DNA of 64,000 nt, taken from contig NZ_CP014571.1 of NCBI RefSeq assembly GCF_017357425.1, positions 1,922,001-1,986,000 of the forward strand, in the 5' to 3' direction. This document shows positions 27,301 to 35,441 of the stretch, in pieces (within the stretch, counting starts at the first letter, position 1; each line of letters opens with the position of its first letter). The position numbers and the translations under genes were made by a program. This DNA comes from Arthrobacter sp. D5-1 (GTDB lineage: Bacteria; Actinomycetota; Actinomycetes; Actinomycetales; Micrococcaceae). Under the pieces are notes generated by a model. That model was given only the letters and a program-made list of their open reading frames with translations. It was not told the origin of the DNA and did no database searches.

Positions 27301-27713
27301 GTTTCCAGCAAGGCTCAGAGCATGTCATCGAGCTGGAAAAGGGCGTCCGCCTCATTGCCCAGCTTGAGGCTGTGTCCGAAGCCGATGAGAAGGGCATGCG
27401 GACTGTGATGTGCACGCTCAACGGCCAGTCCCGCCCGGTGGTTGTCCGTGACCGTTCGGTGGTCAGCAACGTCAAGGCAGCAGAGAAGGCCGATCCTGCC
27501 CAGCCCGGCCAGGTTGCAGCCCCGTTCGCCGGTGCCGTGACGGTCACGGTCAAGGCGGGCGACGTCGTCAACGCAGGCGATACCGTGGCCACCATTGAGG
27601 CGATGAAGATGGAAGCATCCATCACGACGCCGGTAGCCGGCACGGTCTCACGCCTGGCTATTTCCTCGGTGGAGCAGGTCCAGGGTGGCGACTTGCTGCT
27701 GGTGATCAGCTAG
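24318..27713 (+). CDS. pyc: Pyruvate carboxylase
   Basis: A 1131-residue anaplerotic enzyme making oxaloacetate from pyruvate and bicarbonate; full length for the family. The N-terminal biotin carboxylase domain (about 1-450, with GGGGRGMR and EMNPRIQVEHTVTE) is followed by the carboxyltransferase domain (about 540-1000, TDTTFRDAHQSLLATR and HTHDTAG). The C-terminal biotinyl domain carries AMKMEA, biotinylated at about Lys1097. ATG at 24318 follows AGGAGAA. A CRP-like site upstream suggests carbon-source control. Confidence 0.97.
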   Translation: MFSKILVANRGEIAIRAFRAGYELGAKTVAVFPHEDRNSIHRQKADEAYLIGEVGHPVRAYLDVEEVVRVAKEAGADAIYPGYGFLSENPDLARAAKAAGITFVGPPAEVLELAGNKVAALEAARKAGVPVLKSSKPSKDLDELIAAADEIGFPIFAKAVAGGGGRGMRRVETREALPEALQSAMREADAAFGDPTMFLEQAVLRPRHIEVQILADAEGNVMHLFERDCSLQRRHQKVVEIAPAPNLDENIRQALYRDAVAFAKALNYVNAGTVEFLVDTEGERAGQHVFIEMNPRIQVEHTVTEEITDVDLVQAQMRIASGETLADLGLSQETVSIKGAALQCRITTEDPANGFRPDVGKITGYRSAGGAGVRLDGGTVYSGAEISPHFDSMLVKLTCRGRDYPAAVARARRGLAEFRIRGVSTNIPFLQAVLADPDFNAGNVATDFIDKRPELLKSHISADRGTKLLTWLAEVTVNKPNGELTVHSDPASKLPAIEGPVPTSGSRQKLMELGPEGFAKALREQQALAVTDTTFRDAHQSLLATRVRTRDLVAAGPAVTALMPELLSVEAWGGATYDVALRFLGEDPWDRLAALRQALPNTCLQMLLRGRNTVGYTPYPEEVTEAFVNEAAATGIDIFRIFDALNDVNQMAPAIRAVRATGTAVAEVALCYTGNLLDPNEDLYTLDYYLDLAQKIVDAGAHILAIKDMAGLLRPAAATKLVTALRERFDLPVHLHTHDTAGGQLATLLAAVEAGVDAVDVAAASLAGTTSQPAASALVAALANTPRDTGLSLKNVGAMEPYWEAVRRVYAPFESGLPGPTGRVYQHEIPGGQLSNLRQQAIALGLGEQFEAIEDMYTAADRILGRLVKVTPSSKVVGDLALHLVGLNADPADFNENPQNYDIPDSVIGFLSGELGDPPGGWPEPFRTKALQGRSVKVRDVDISAEDSAALKGDSKTRQHTLNRLLFAGPTKDYLKSVETYGNISVLDTRDYLYGFQQGSEHVIELEKGVRLIAQLEAVSEADEKGMRTVMCTLNGQSRPVVVRDRSVVSNVKAAEKADPAQPGQVAAPFAGAVTVTVKAGDVVNAGDTVATIEAMKMEASITTPVAGTVSRLAISSVEQVQGGDLLLVIS

Positions 27714-27725
27714 CAATCCGCCCAT

Positions 27726-27767
27726 AAAAGTACCCCGTCCGGAAACGTCCGGACGGGGTACTTTTTT
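27726..27767. terminator. Strong bidirectional terminator
   Basis: A perfect 18-bp stem (27726-27743 with 27748-27765), loop AACG, with a T-run at 27762-27767 and an A-run on the other side, serves convergent pyc and the acyl-CoA synthetase gene. Confidence 0.93.
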
Positions 27768-27778
27768 GTCGTGGTTCT

Positions 27779-29611
27779 CTAGGAAGCGCGTGGAGACGAG
27801 TACATTTCCTCGATCACAGTGTTGAAGTCCTTCATGACCTGGGCCCGCTTGACCTTGAGGGACGGGGTGAGGTGCCCTGAGGCCTCCGTGAAGTCCGCCG
27901 GGACAATCCGGAAAGACTTGATGGCTTCAGCCTGGGACACTGACTGGTTGGCCTTGCTGATGAGTTCCTGCACCGCGGCTTTCACCACCGCATGGTCCGC
28001 AGCTTCGCCCAACGACGTGCTGGACGGCAGCCCGTGGCGTTCCAACCATCCTGGAAGGGCTTCCTCATCGAGGGTGACCAGAGCGCCGATGAACGGGCGG
28101 TTATCGCCCACCACCAAAACCTGGGAGACCAGCGCATCAGCGCGGATCTGGTCCTCGAGCAACGCGGGAACCACGTTCTTGCCGCCGGCCGTCACGATGA
28201 TTTCCTTCTTGCGGCCAGTGATCTTGAGGAATCCGTTACTGTCCAACTCGCCAATATCGCCGGTGCGGAACCAGCCGTCGGTGAAGGTCTCTTCCGTGAG
28301 GTCTTCGCGCTTGTAGTAGCCGCGCATGACGCAGACTCCCTTGGCGAGGATTTCGCCGTCGTCGGCAATCTTGACGGAGTTTCCGGGCAAGGGGGCGCCA
28401 ACGGTGCCAATCCTGATCATGGAAGGAGTGTTGACGGAGATGGGCGCGGTTGTTTCGGTGAGTCCGTAACCTTCCAGGATCTGCAGGCCGATGCCTTGGA
28501 AGAAGTGGCCAAGGCGTTCACCCAGAGGGCCGCCGCCGGACACGGCGTGGGCCACCTGTCCACCCATGGCCGCGCGGAGCTTGCCGTAAACGAGTTTGTC
28601 GAACACTGCGTGCTTGATCTTCAGGCCGAGGCCCAGGGAACCTGACTCGCGGGCCTTGGAGTAGGCGATCGCGGTGTCCACGGCGCGGTGGAAGATGGCG
28701 CCCTTGCCGCCGTCTTCGGCCTTGGTCAGCGCCGAGTTGTACACCTTCTCGAAGACGCGGGGGACAGCCAGGATGAACGTCGGTTGGAAACTCTGGAGGT
28801 CGGCCAGCAGGTTTTTGATGTCCGGGGTATGGGCTACCTGGACGCCGCCGGCCACGGCAAGCACGGAGATGAACCGGGCAAAGACGTGGGCCAGCGGCAG
28901 GAACATGATGGTCTTGCCCGACTCATTGATGATTTCGGGAAGGGACGCGCGGGCATTCTCGGAGAGCTCCACGAAGTTGCCGTGGGTCAATTCGCAGCCC
29001 TTGGGCCTGCCGGTGGTGCCGGAGGTGTAAATGATGGTGGCGAGATCGGCCAGGCCGGCGGAGGAGCGGCGGGACTCGAGTTCGTCGTCGGGTACGCCTG
29101 CACCGGCTGCCCGCAGGGCATCCAGCCCCGCACCCTCAAGCTGCCAGACGTGGGCCACCGAGCTGATGTCCTCGGCTGCCACCGCCTGGCGTATGACGTC
29201 CTCGTGGTGTGCGGCTTCGCCGAAGGCTGCCACCGCACCAGAGTCACCCAGGTTCCACGCCACCTGGGAAGGCGAAGACGTTTCATAGATCGGGACCGAG
29301 ACTGCACCGGCGAACCAGATGGCGAAGTCCACCAACGACCATTCGTACCGGGTCCGGGACATAATGCCCACCCGGTCGCCGGTGGCGACGCCGCTGGCAA
29401 TCAGGCCCTTTGCCAGGGCCCTGACATCAGCGAGGAAGTCCTTGGCCCGGATGTCCTGCCACTGCCCATTGCTGTCCAGCTTGGAGAACAACGCTGGGTT
29501 TGACGCCTTTCCGGCTTCCCGGATCACGAAGTCCGTGATGTTGGTTTCCGGGGCGATATTGACGAGGGGAGGAACACTGATTTCACGCACGGTAGCTCCT
29601 TTGATATCCAC
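27779..29611 (-). CDS. Long-chain fatty acid-CoA ligase
   Basis: A 610-residue AMP-forming acyl-CoA synthetase of the FadD15-like type. The ATP/AMP motif is IIYTSGTTGRPKGCEL; EGYGLTETTAPIS and the hinge GWFRTGDIGELDSNGF with KITGRKKE are also seen. It activates fatty acids for beta-oxidation or lipid synthesis at the inner membrane face. Monocistronic, ended by the terminator shared with pyc. Chain-length preference cannot be read from sequence. Confidence 0.92.
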   Translation of the reverse strand: MDIKGATVREISVPPLVNIAPETNITDFVIREAGKASNPALFSKLDSNGQWQDIRAKDFLADVRALAKGLIASGVATGDRVGIMSRTRYEWSLVDFAIWFAGAVSVPIYETSSPSQVAWNLGDSGAVAAFGEAAHHEDVIRQAVAAEDISSVAHVWQLEGAGLDALRAAGAGVPDDELESRRSSAGLADLATIIYTSGTTGRPKGCELTHGNFVELSENARASLPEIINESGKTIMFLPLAHVFARFISVLAVAGGVQVAHTPDIKNLLADLQSFQPTFILAVPRVFEKVYNSALTKAEDGGKGAIFHRAVDTAIAYSKARESGSLGLGLKIKHAVFDKLVYGKLRAAMGGQVAHAVSGGGPLGERLGHFFQGIGLQILEGYGLTETTAPISVNTPSMIRIGTVGAPLPGNSVKIADDGEILAKGVCVMRGYYKREDLTEETFTDGWFRTGDIGELDSNGFLKITGRKKEIIVTAGGKNVVPALLEDQIRADALVSQVLVVGDNRPFIGALVTLDEEALPGWLERHGLPSSTSLGEAADHAVVKAAVQELISKANQSVSQAEAIKSFRIVPADFTEASGHLTPSLKVKRAQVMKDFNTVIEEMYSSPRAS

Positions 29612-29776
29612 GGGCCACGAGGGGCTGCTTTCACTCTAGTATGCCCGCTCGCGGAGGTGTGTCCTATTTCACCTACTGGCGAGTAACTTTACGGATGAGC
29701 CGTCATTTCAAGCAACTCGGGGGCCCTCGGACCCGCCGATGCGGGGGCCCGCAGTCCAGCGGAATAAGATGATGGG

Positions 29777-30835
29777 ATGCCCGCACTACGGTCCTCTTTT
29801 CGTGCCAGACCCAAACCACCGGCCTCAGCATGGAAGGACGTGCCGTGGGCTGCCCGCCGCAGCCATTTGGGCCGTCGTGGCCTGGCGATTGGAATAGATA
29901 TCGGCGGCACCAAAGTTGCAGCCGGCGTGGTGGATGCGGAAGGGCGGGTCCTCGCCGAGGCCCGCAGGTCCACTCCCGGTGCCGATCCCCGGGCCGTGGA
30001 ACAGACCATCGTGGAGCTGGTGGACGAACTCAGCGCCGAGCACCGCGTGGCCTCCGTCGGAATCGGCGCAGCGGGATGGATGGATCTCGACGGCGGGACG
30101 GTGCTGTTCAGCCCGCACCTTGCCTGGCGCAATGAGCCGCTCCGGGCCAGCCTGCAGAAGCTGCTGCGGCGTCCTGTCCTCCTGACGAACGACGCCGATG
30201 CCGCCGCCTGGGCTGAATGGCGCTTCGGTGCCGGCCAGGGTGAGAGCCGGCTGGTGTGCGTGACGCTGGGTACGGGCATTGGCGGGGCCATGGTCATGGA
30301 TGGCCGGGTGGAACGAGGACGTTACGGGGTGGCCGGCGAATTCGGGCACCAGATTATCTTTCCCGGCGGACACCGTTGCGAATGCGGGAACCGTGGGTGC
30401 TGGGAGCAGTATGCCTCCGGCAACGCCTTGGGGCGCGAGGCCCGCCAACTTGTCCGGACCAACTCGCCGGAAGGCCGGGCTCTTTTGGAAAAGGCCGGCG
30501 GAACTGCAGACAACCTCACGGGGGCAGCTGTCACGGCGTTGGCACTGGAAGGTGATGCGACATCCCGCGAACTCCTTGCAGATCAAGGCGAATGGCTGGG
30601 ATTGGGACTGGCCAACCTGGCCGCTGCCCTTGACCCCGGGATGTTCGTGATCGGCGGGGGACTCTGCGATGCCGGGGAACTGCTGGCCGGACCGGCCCGG
30701 GAGTCGTTCGCGAAGAACCTCACCGGCAGGGGGTTCCGGCCCATGGCGGGGATTGAGCTCGCGGCACTCGGTCCCCGTGCCGGCATGATCGGCGCCGCGG
30801 ACCTTTCGCGTGTCAGCGGACGCGCCCACAGCTAA
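29777..30835 (+). CDS. glk: ROK-family glucokinase
   Basis: A 352-residue sugar kinase. The phosphate-binding motif GIDIGGTKVAAGVVD is at about residues 38-52 and TLGTGIGGAMVMDG further on. The zinc motif CECGNRGCWEQ and EFGH are ROK signatures fitting glucose specificity. The first 36 residues are a basic extension with no domain, so the true start may be later. It has no DNA-binding domain, so it is an enzyme and not a ROK repressor. Confidence 0.88.
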   Translation: MPALRSSFRARPKPPASAWKDVPWAARRSHLGRRGLAIGIDIGGTKVAAGVVDAEGRVLAEARRSTPGADPRAVEQTIVELVDELSAEHRVASVGIGAAGWMDLDGGTVLFSPHLAWRNEPLRASLQKLLRRPVLLTNDADAAAWAEWRFGAGQGESRLVCVTLGTGIGGAMVMDGRVERGRYGVAGEFGHQIIFPGGHRCECGNRGCWEQYASGNALGREARQLVRTNSPEGRALLEKAGGTADNLTGAAVTALALEGDATSRELLADQGEWLGLGLANLAAALDPGMFVIGGGLCDAGELLAGPARESFAKNLTGRGFRPMAGIELAALGPRAGMIGAADLSRVSGRAHS

Positions 30836-30867
30836 GCTGTTCGCCGCAGAGGGGGCGTCGGCAGCAC

Positions 30868-31416
30868 CTAGATGCGGGCGCCGTCGTCGTCCTCATTCTT
30901 TTCCTGCGGAAGCCGCATGATGAGGAACACCACCGACGCCACAAAAGCGGCAACAATTCCCAGGATCGCAACAAGGGGAGCAGACCGCCAGAACATTGCG
31001 GTGAAGAGCAGCGCGATGGGTCCTCCCACTGCACCAACCCACGCCAGCATGGTCAAGGGCTCCGTGCCGGCAAGGCTCGGAGGCTCCTCGGGAACGAAAG
31101 CGTCATCGTCGTCGTCTTCGACCTCGAAGTCACGTGGCCCCAAGGGACGGCCGGCGCCTTCGGAAGACGCGGGAACCGCGGTCGCTTCAGCGGGCGGCGT
31201 GGACAATCCCAAGGGGTCGAAATCCCTGAAGGCCTTGCTGGATTCACGCCGGGGCAGCCCGCCGTCTCCGGGAGCCGGGTTCAGGGGACCGGCCGACGGC
31301 GGGTTCCCGGCTTCGGAGGTTCCAGTCCCCTCCAACCGGGCCACCAGGTCCAGCCATACGGCGTCGTCGTCCTTGTTGGCGCTCTGATCGGCAGAGTTGG
31401 CATCAGGCCTGTTCAT
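30868..31416 (-). CDS. Conserved membrane protein with acidic N-terminal half
   Basis: A 182-residue protein of unknown function. About 115 residues of Pro/Ser/Asp-rich, probably disordered sequence (with a VEDDDDDAF run) precede two membrane helices at roughly 122-143 and 148-167. It is downstream of, and overlaps by 14 bp, the alpha/beta hydrolase gene at 31403, so it is the third gene of a small minus-strand operon. No family recognised. Confidence 0.7.
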   Translation of the reverse strand: MNRPDANSADQSANKDDDAVWLDLVARLEGTGTSEAGNPPSAGPLNPAPGDGGLPRRESSKAFRDFDPLGLSTPPAEATAVPASSEGAGRPLGPRDFEVEDDDDDAFVPEEPPSLAGTEPLTMLAWVGAVGGPIALLFTAMFWRSAPLVAILGIVAAFVASVVFLIMRLPQEKNEDDDGARI

Positions 31417-32206
31417 GGGCTGTGTCCTTTTCGGGGGAGGGCCCGTGTCCGGCCAGGGTTGCTACGGTTTGTTGAATGAACTCCACGGTACCCGCGAAGA
31501 TCTCCGGGGCGTCGTTGTCGAGAGTAGCCACGTGGTAGCTGTTGTTGAGGTATTTGACGTCCACTGGTGCGTTGACCCGGGCGCGCAGGAAATCCAGGCT
31601 CGCCTCTGAGATCACGTTGTCCACACTGGATTTGTAGACCTGGACAGGGGAGTGGATGCGGGGCAGGATCGCTGCCGTGTCCTTGTACATCTTCTTTAAC
31701 TCGTGCGCCGCGGCAACGGGAGTGCGGGCGTAGGCGCCTTCATTCTGGTCCGGTTTGAGGATGTCGTTGGCAATGGCCGGCGTTGTCTTCACCACGTATT
31801 TGAGCGCAGCGACTATGACTGCCCGTGGATCATCGAGGACCAAGCCCGGGTTGACCACCACTGTTCCGGCCACAGGGCGCGTCGCCGCGATGCGCAGCGC
31901 CAAAGTGCCGCCCATGGACAGGCCGGTGCTGAAGACGTAATCGCACTCGGCGGCCAGTTCAAGGTAGGCGTCATCCACTGCGCGGTGCCACTCCTGCCAG
32001 GAACGCCTCGCCATGTCCTGCCACGTGGTGCCGTGACCGGGCAGCAAGGGCAGCCTGACAGCATAACCGGCTGCCGCCAGGTGCTCGGCCCAAGGCCTGA
32101 CGCTGTGTGGACTGCCGGTAAAACCGTGGGACATAACGACACCCACGCGGGGGCCTGTCCCGTTCCAACTGCTGAGGAACGGCGAGAAATCCGGAAGCAT
32201 GTTCAT
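31403..32206 (-). CDS. Alpha/beta hydrolase (carboxylesterase/lipase), copy 1
   Basis: A 267-residue serine hydrolase of the monoacylglycerol lipase/Est30 type. SHGFTGSP forms the oxyanion region, GLSMGG holds the nucleophile Ser, and SYHVATLD holds the catalytic His; the Asp is probably the one in SSVDNVIS. There is no signal peptide, so it is cytoplasmic. Its ATG overlaps the stop of a clear paralogue upstream by 4 bp. Likely substrates are short or medium acyl esters. Confidence 0.87.
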   Translation of the reverse strand: MNMLPDFSPFLSSWNGTGPRVGVVMSHGFTGSPHSVRPWAEHLAAAGYAVRLPLLPGHGTTWQDMARRSWQEWHRAVDDAYLELAAECDYVFSTGLSMGGTLALRIAATRPVAGTVVVNPGLVLDDPRAVIVAALKYVVKTTPAIANDILKPDQNEGAYARTPVAAAHELKKMYKDTAAILPRIHSPVQVYKSSVDNVISEASLDFLRARVNAPVDVKYLNNSYHVATLDNDAPEIFAGTVEFIQQTVATLAGHGPSPEKDTAHEQA

Positions 32207-33000
32207 GATGACTCTGAGGCTACTCTGTCCCCGGCGTGCTGACGGAAAAACCTGGCTGATTGTTCGAAAATGGTAGGCGCATCAACATCCAGTGTGGCCA
32301 CATGACCGCTGTGCGGAAGCGTCACCACTTTTAACCGGGAGGACGCAATGTGGCGCTCAATGGCGGCTACGGAACTCGGCGGGACCACCTCGTCCACTGA
32401 CGACTTGAAGACCAAAGCCGGAGCCTGCACCTTGGGCAATCCGAGAGTGGCCGCCCGGAAGAGCTTCTTCAGTTCATGGACTGACTTCAGGGGCGTCTTG
32501 GAATAGTCGCCATCCTGGGTGGTGACCGGAGCCGGTTTGTCTTCAACGATGGGTGTGGTGGTGGGCATGACGTATTTGAGGGCAGCTACGTACCTCACGC
32601 GACGGTCATAGAAACTCAGGCCCGGATTGACAAGGACCAGCCCGGGGACATCATGCTGTGAAGCTACACGCAGTGCCACGGCGCCACCCATGGACAATCC
32701 CGCCACGAAGCACTTTTCTGTTTGCCCGGCCAAGTCCAGGTAACTCTGTTCAAAAGTCCGGTACCAGTCCTGCCACCGCGTTGTTGCGAGGTCCTGCCAA
32801 CTGGTCCCGTGGCCAGGCAGCAGTGGTACAGAAACGGCGAATCCTTGAGCGGCCAGATACTCCGCCCACGGGAGGACACTGAGTGGACTGCCGGTGAATC
32901 CGTGGCAGATGGCCACTCCGGTGCCGGCATTGGGTCCGTGCCCGGCATGGTGGAAGGCAAGCGGCGCTGCAGGTGTGAGGCGTTCCGTCATGTGTCCCAT
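32203..33000 (-). CDS. Alpha/beta hydrolase (carboxylesterase/lipase), copy 2
   Basis: A protein of about 265 residues from the ATG at 33000; ATG at 32991 is equally plausible and neither has a clear ribosome site. It is a paralogue of the next gene: CHGFTGSP, GLSMGG and SGHVATLD line up, as do LPGHGTSWQDLA and VNPGLSFYD. The pair probably arose by tandem duplication and is translationally coupled. It is divergent to an acyltransferase gene 100 bp away, which hints at a lipid-related role. Confidence 0.86.
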   Translation of the reverse strand: MGHMTERLTPAAPLAFHHAGHGPNAGTGVAICHGFTGSPLSVLPWAEYLAAQGFAVSVPLLPGHGTSWQDLATTRWQDWYRTFEQSYLDLAGQTEKCFVAGLSMGGAVALRVASQHDVPGLVLVNPGLSFYDRRVRYVAALKYVMPTTTPIVEDKPAPVTTQDGDYSKTPLKSVHELKKLFRAATLGLPKVQAPALVFKSSVDEVVPPSSVAAIERHIASSRLKVVTLPHSGHVATLDVDAPTIFEQSARFFRQHAGDRVASESS

Positions 33001-33100
33001 CGTGTCACTGTTCCGGAGATTTCTCACTGGAGTAGGGTTGCAGTTGAGTGCCGGCCGGGTTGCCGGAAGCATGCCATCCGTCGGCCGTGAGAGGACAACC

Positions 33101-33892
33101 GTGTTCTATTGGGTCATGAAAAGGATCTTCCTGGGTCCCATCCTCAAACTCCTGTTCAGGCCGTGGGTCAAGGGCCTGGATAACGTCCCTGAAAGCGGCG
33201 CCGCAATCCTGGCGTCCAACCACCTGTCCTTTTCGGACTCCATCTTCCTGCCTTTGATGGTGCACCGGCCGGTGATCTTCCTGGCCAAGTCCGAGTACTT
33301 CACCGGGAAAGGCTTCAAGGGCCGGCTTACGGCGCTTTTCTTCAGGCTGAGCAACCAACTTCCCATGGACCGTTCCGGAGGGGCAGCGTCCGAGATGTCG
33401 TTGCAAGCCGGCAAAGATGTCCTCGCCTCCGGGGGCTTGTTGGGAATTTACCCGGAAGGCACCCGCAGCCCGGACGCCCGGCTCTACCGCGGCAAGGTGG
33501 GTGTAGCGCGGCTCGCCTTGCAAACCAGGGTCCCCGTGGTGCCGGTCGCCATGATCGGCACGGAGAAAGTCCAGCCCATCGGTAAGCGGCTCCCCAGCAT
33601 CCGCCGGGTCGGCATCATCTTTGGACAACCCCTGGACTTCAGCCGCTACTACGGCATGGAGGACGACCGCCTGATCCAGCGCGCAGTGACGGACGAAATC
33701 ATGTACGCCCTGATGCGTCTCTCCGGCCAGGAATACGTCGATGAGTATGCCGCCGTGGTCAAGGCCCAATTGGCCGGCAAGGGCCCGGAGCCTGTCCACC
33801 AGCTTGAGGTGACAGAGGAGGTCACCGAAGACATCGCTGAGGACAGGGATGAACCTGGGAGCGGCGGGGACGGGACATCGCAGAAACTGTGA
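33101..33892 (+). CDS. PlsC-family acyltransferase, second copy
   Basis: A 263-residue acyltransferase from a GTG at 33101 with GAGAGGA at 33089-33095; longer frames would invade the divergent hydrolase gene. NHLSFSD (HX4D) and YPEGTRSPD are the catalytic and glycerol-phosphate motifs, with LPMDRSGG between. The C-terminal 40 residues are an acidic tail. It likely acylates lysophosphatidate or another lysolipid in the membrane. Confidence 0.86.
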   Translation: MFYWVMKRIFLGPILKLLFRPWVKGLDNVPESGAAILASNHLSFSDSIFLPLMVHRPVIFLAKSEYFTGKGFKGRLTALFFRLSNQLPMDRSGGAASEMSLQAGKDVLASGGLLGIYPEGTRSPDARLYRGKVGVARLALQTRVPVVPVAMIGTEKVQPIGKRLPSIRRVGIIFGQPLDFSRYYGMEDDRLIQRAVTDEIMYALMRLSGQEYVDEYAAVVKAQLAGKGPEPVHQLEVTEEVTEDIAEDRDEPGSGGDGTSQKL

Positions 33893-33958
33893 CGCGGGCG
33901 GCAGCATCGGTTACGCCCACTGTCCCGGAACCACGCCGGAGGCTACTACTCTTGAAGG

Positions 33959-35362
33959 GTGACTGAGCTAACCGCGAACACCGCATCCTCCACAGCAGAT
34001 CCCCTTGCCAGCACCGCCCAAAGCGGGGCAGCGAACTATCCCGGGCTCGACGCCTGGCGGGACCTGCCGATTTCACAGCAGCCCACTTGGTCGGACGCCG
34101 GCGTTTTCGAGGCTTCCGTCAAGGAACTTTCCGTGGTGCCGCCGCTGGTCTTCGCAGGCGAAGTGGACGTTCTTCGGGAGCGACTGGCCGCTGCGGCACA
34201 GGGCAAGGCTTTCCTCCTGCAGGGCGGCGATTGCGCTGAGACCTTTGAGGCCGCCACCGCGGACAAGATCAGCGCCCGCGTAAAGACCATCCTGCAGATG
34301 GCAGTGGTGCTCACGTACGGTGCTGCCATGCCCGTCATCAAGATGGGCCGCATGGCGGGCCAGTTTGCCAAGCCGCGCTCGTCCAACGACGAGACCCGCG
34401 ACGGCGTGACACTTCCCGCCTACCGCGGCGACATCGTCAACGGCTACGACTTCACCCCGGAGTCCCGCGCCCACGACGCCGGCCGCATGCTGAAGGCCTA
34501 CCACACCTCTGCTTCCACTCTGAACCTCATTCGTGCGTTCACCCAGGGTGGCTTCGCGGACCTTCGACTCGTCCACCAGTGGAACAAGGGCTTCACGGAA
34601 AACCCGGCGCACGCCCGTTACGAGTCGCTGGCACGCGATATCGACCGTGCCATCAGCTTCATGGACTCTTGTGGTGCCGACTTCGAGGCACTGAAGAGGG
34701 TGGAGTTCTTCGCCAGCCACGAAGCGTTGCTTCTCGACTATGAGCGTGCCCTCACCCGCATCGATTCCCGCACCGGCCTGCCCTACGACACCTCCTCACA
34801 TTTCCTGTGGATCGGCGAGCGGACCCGTGAACTGGACCATGCACATGTCGACTTCCTCTCCCGTGTGCGGAACCCGATCGGCGTCAAGCTTGGGCCAACC
34901 ACCAGCGGTGACGATGCTTTGCGCTTGATCGACAAGCTGGACCCCAACCGGGAACCGGGCCGCCTGACGTTCATCACGCGCATGGGTGCGACGAACATCC
35001 GGGAAAAGCTGCCTGCCGTCGTCGAGCGCGTCACGGCCTCAGGGGCACAGGTGCTGTGGGTCACCGATCCCATGCATGGCAACACTGTCACGTCACCGAA
35101 CGGCTACAAGACCCGCAACTTCGACGACGTCATTGATGAAGTCCGTGGCTTCTTCGAGGTCCACCACTCGTTGGGTACCGTCCCCGGCGGCCTTCACGTC
35201 GAAATGACCGGCGACGACGTCGCTGAGTGCCTGGGCGGTGCCGATCCCATCGATCAGGACGCTTTCCTGGACCGTTACGAGTCAGTGTGCGATCCCCGCC
35301 TCAACCACATGCAGTCCCTTGAGATGGCCTTCCTGGTGGCAGGAGCCCTCTCCAAGCGGTAG
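33959..35362 (+). CDS. aroG: 3-deoxy-7-phosphoheptulonate synthase, class II
   Basis: A 467-residue plant-type (class II) DAHP synthase, first step of the shikimate pathway. Family motifs are LLQGGDCAETFE, KMGRMAGQFAKPRS, RVRNPIGVK and WVTDPMHGNT. The GTG at 33959 has its best ribosome site (GGAGG) about 16 bases upstream, so the start is slightly uncertain. It lies next to a PknL-type kinase, as the mycobacterial class II gene does. Confidence 0.94.
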   Translation: MTELTANTASSTADPLASTAQSGAANYPGLDAWRDLPISQQPTWSDAGVFEASVKELSVVPPLVFAGEVDVLRERLAAAAQGKAFLLQGGDCAETFEAATADKISARVKTILQMAVVLTYGAAMPVIKMGRMAGQFAKPRSSNDETRDGVTLPAYRGDIVNGYDFTPESRAHDAGRMLKAYHTSASTLNLIRAFTQGGFADLRLVHQWNKGFTENPAHARYESLARDIDRAISFMDSCGADFEALKRVEFFASHEALLLDYERALTRIDSRTGLPYDTSSHFLWIGERTRELDHAHVDFLSRVRNPIGVKLGPTTSGDDALRLIDKLDPNREPGRLTFITRMGATNIREKLPAVVERVTASGAQVLWVTDPMHGNTVTSPNGYKTRNFDDVIDEVRGFFEVHHSLGTVPGGLHVEMTGDDVAECLGGADPIDQDAFLDRYESVCDPRLNHMQSLEMAFLVAGALSKR

Positions 35363-35374
35363 GAAACCAGAACG

Positions 35375-35412
35375 AAAGGCGCGGTCCGGATGTCTCCGGA
35401 CCGCGCCTTTTT
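35375..35412. terminator. Terminator between aroG and pknL
   Basis: A perfect 16-bp stem (35375-35390 with 35395-35410), loop TGTC, with T5 at 35408-35412, separates two convergent genes. Confidence 0.92.
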
Positions 35413-35441
35413 GATGTATTCAGGTAACTGGAGTGGGGCTG

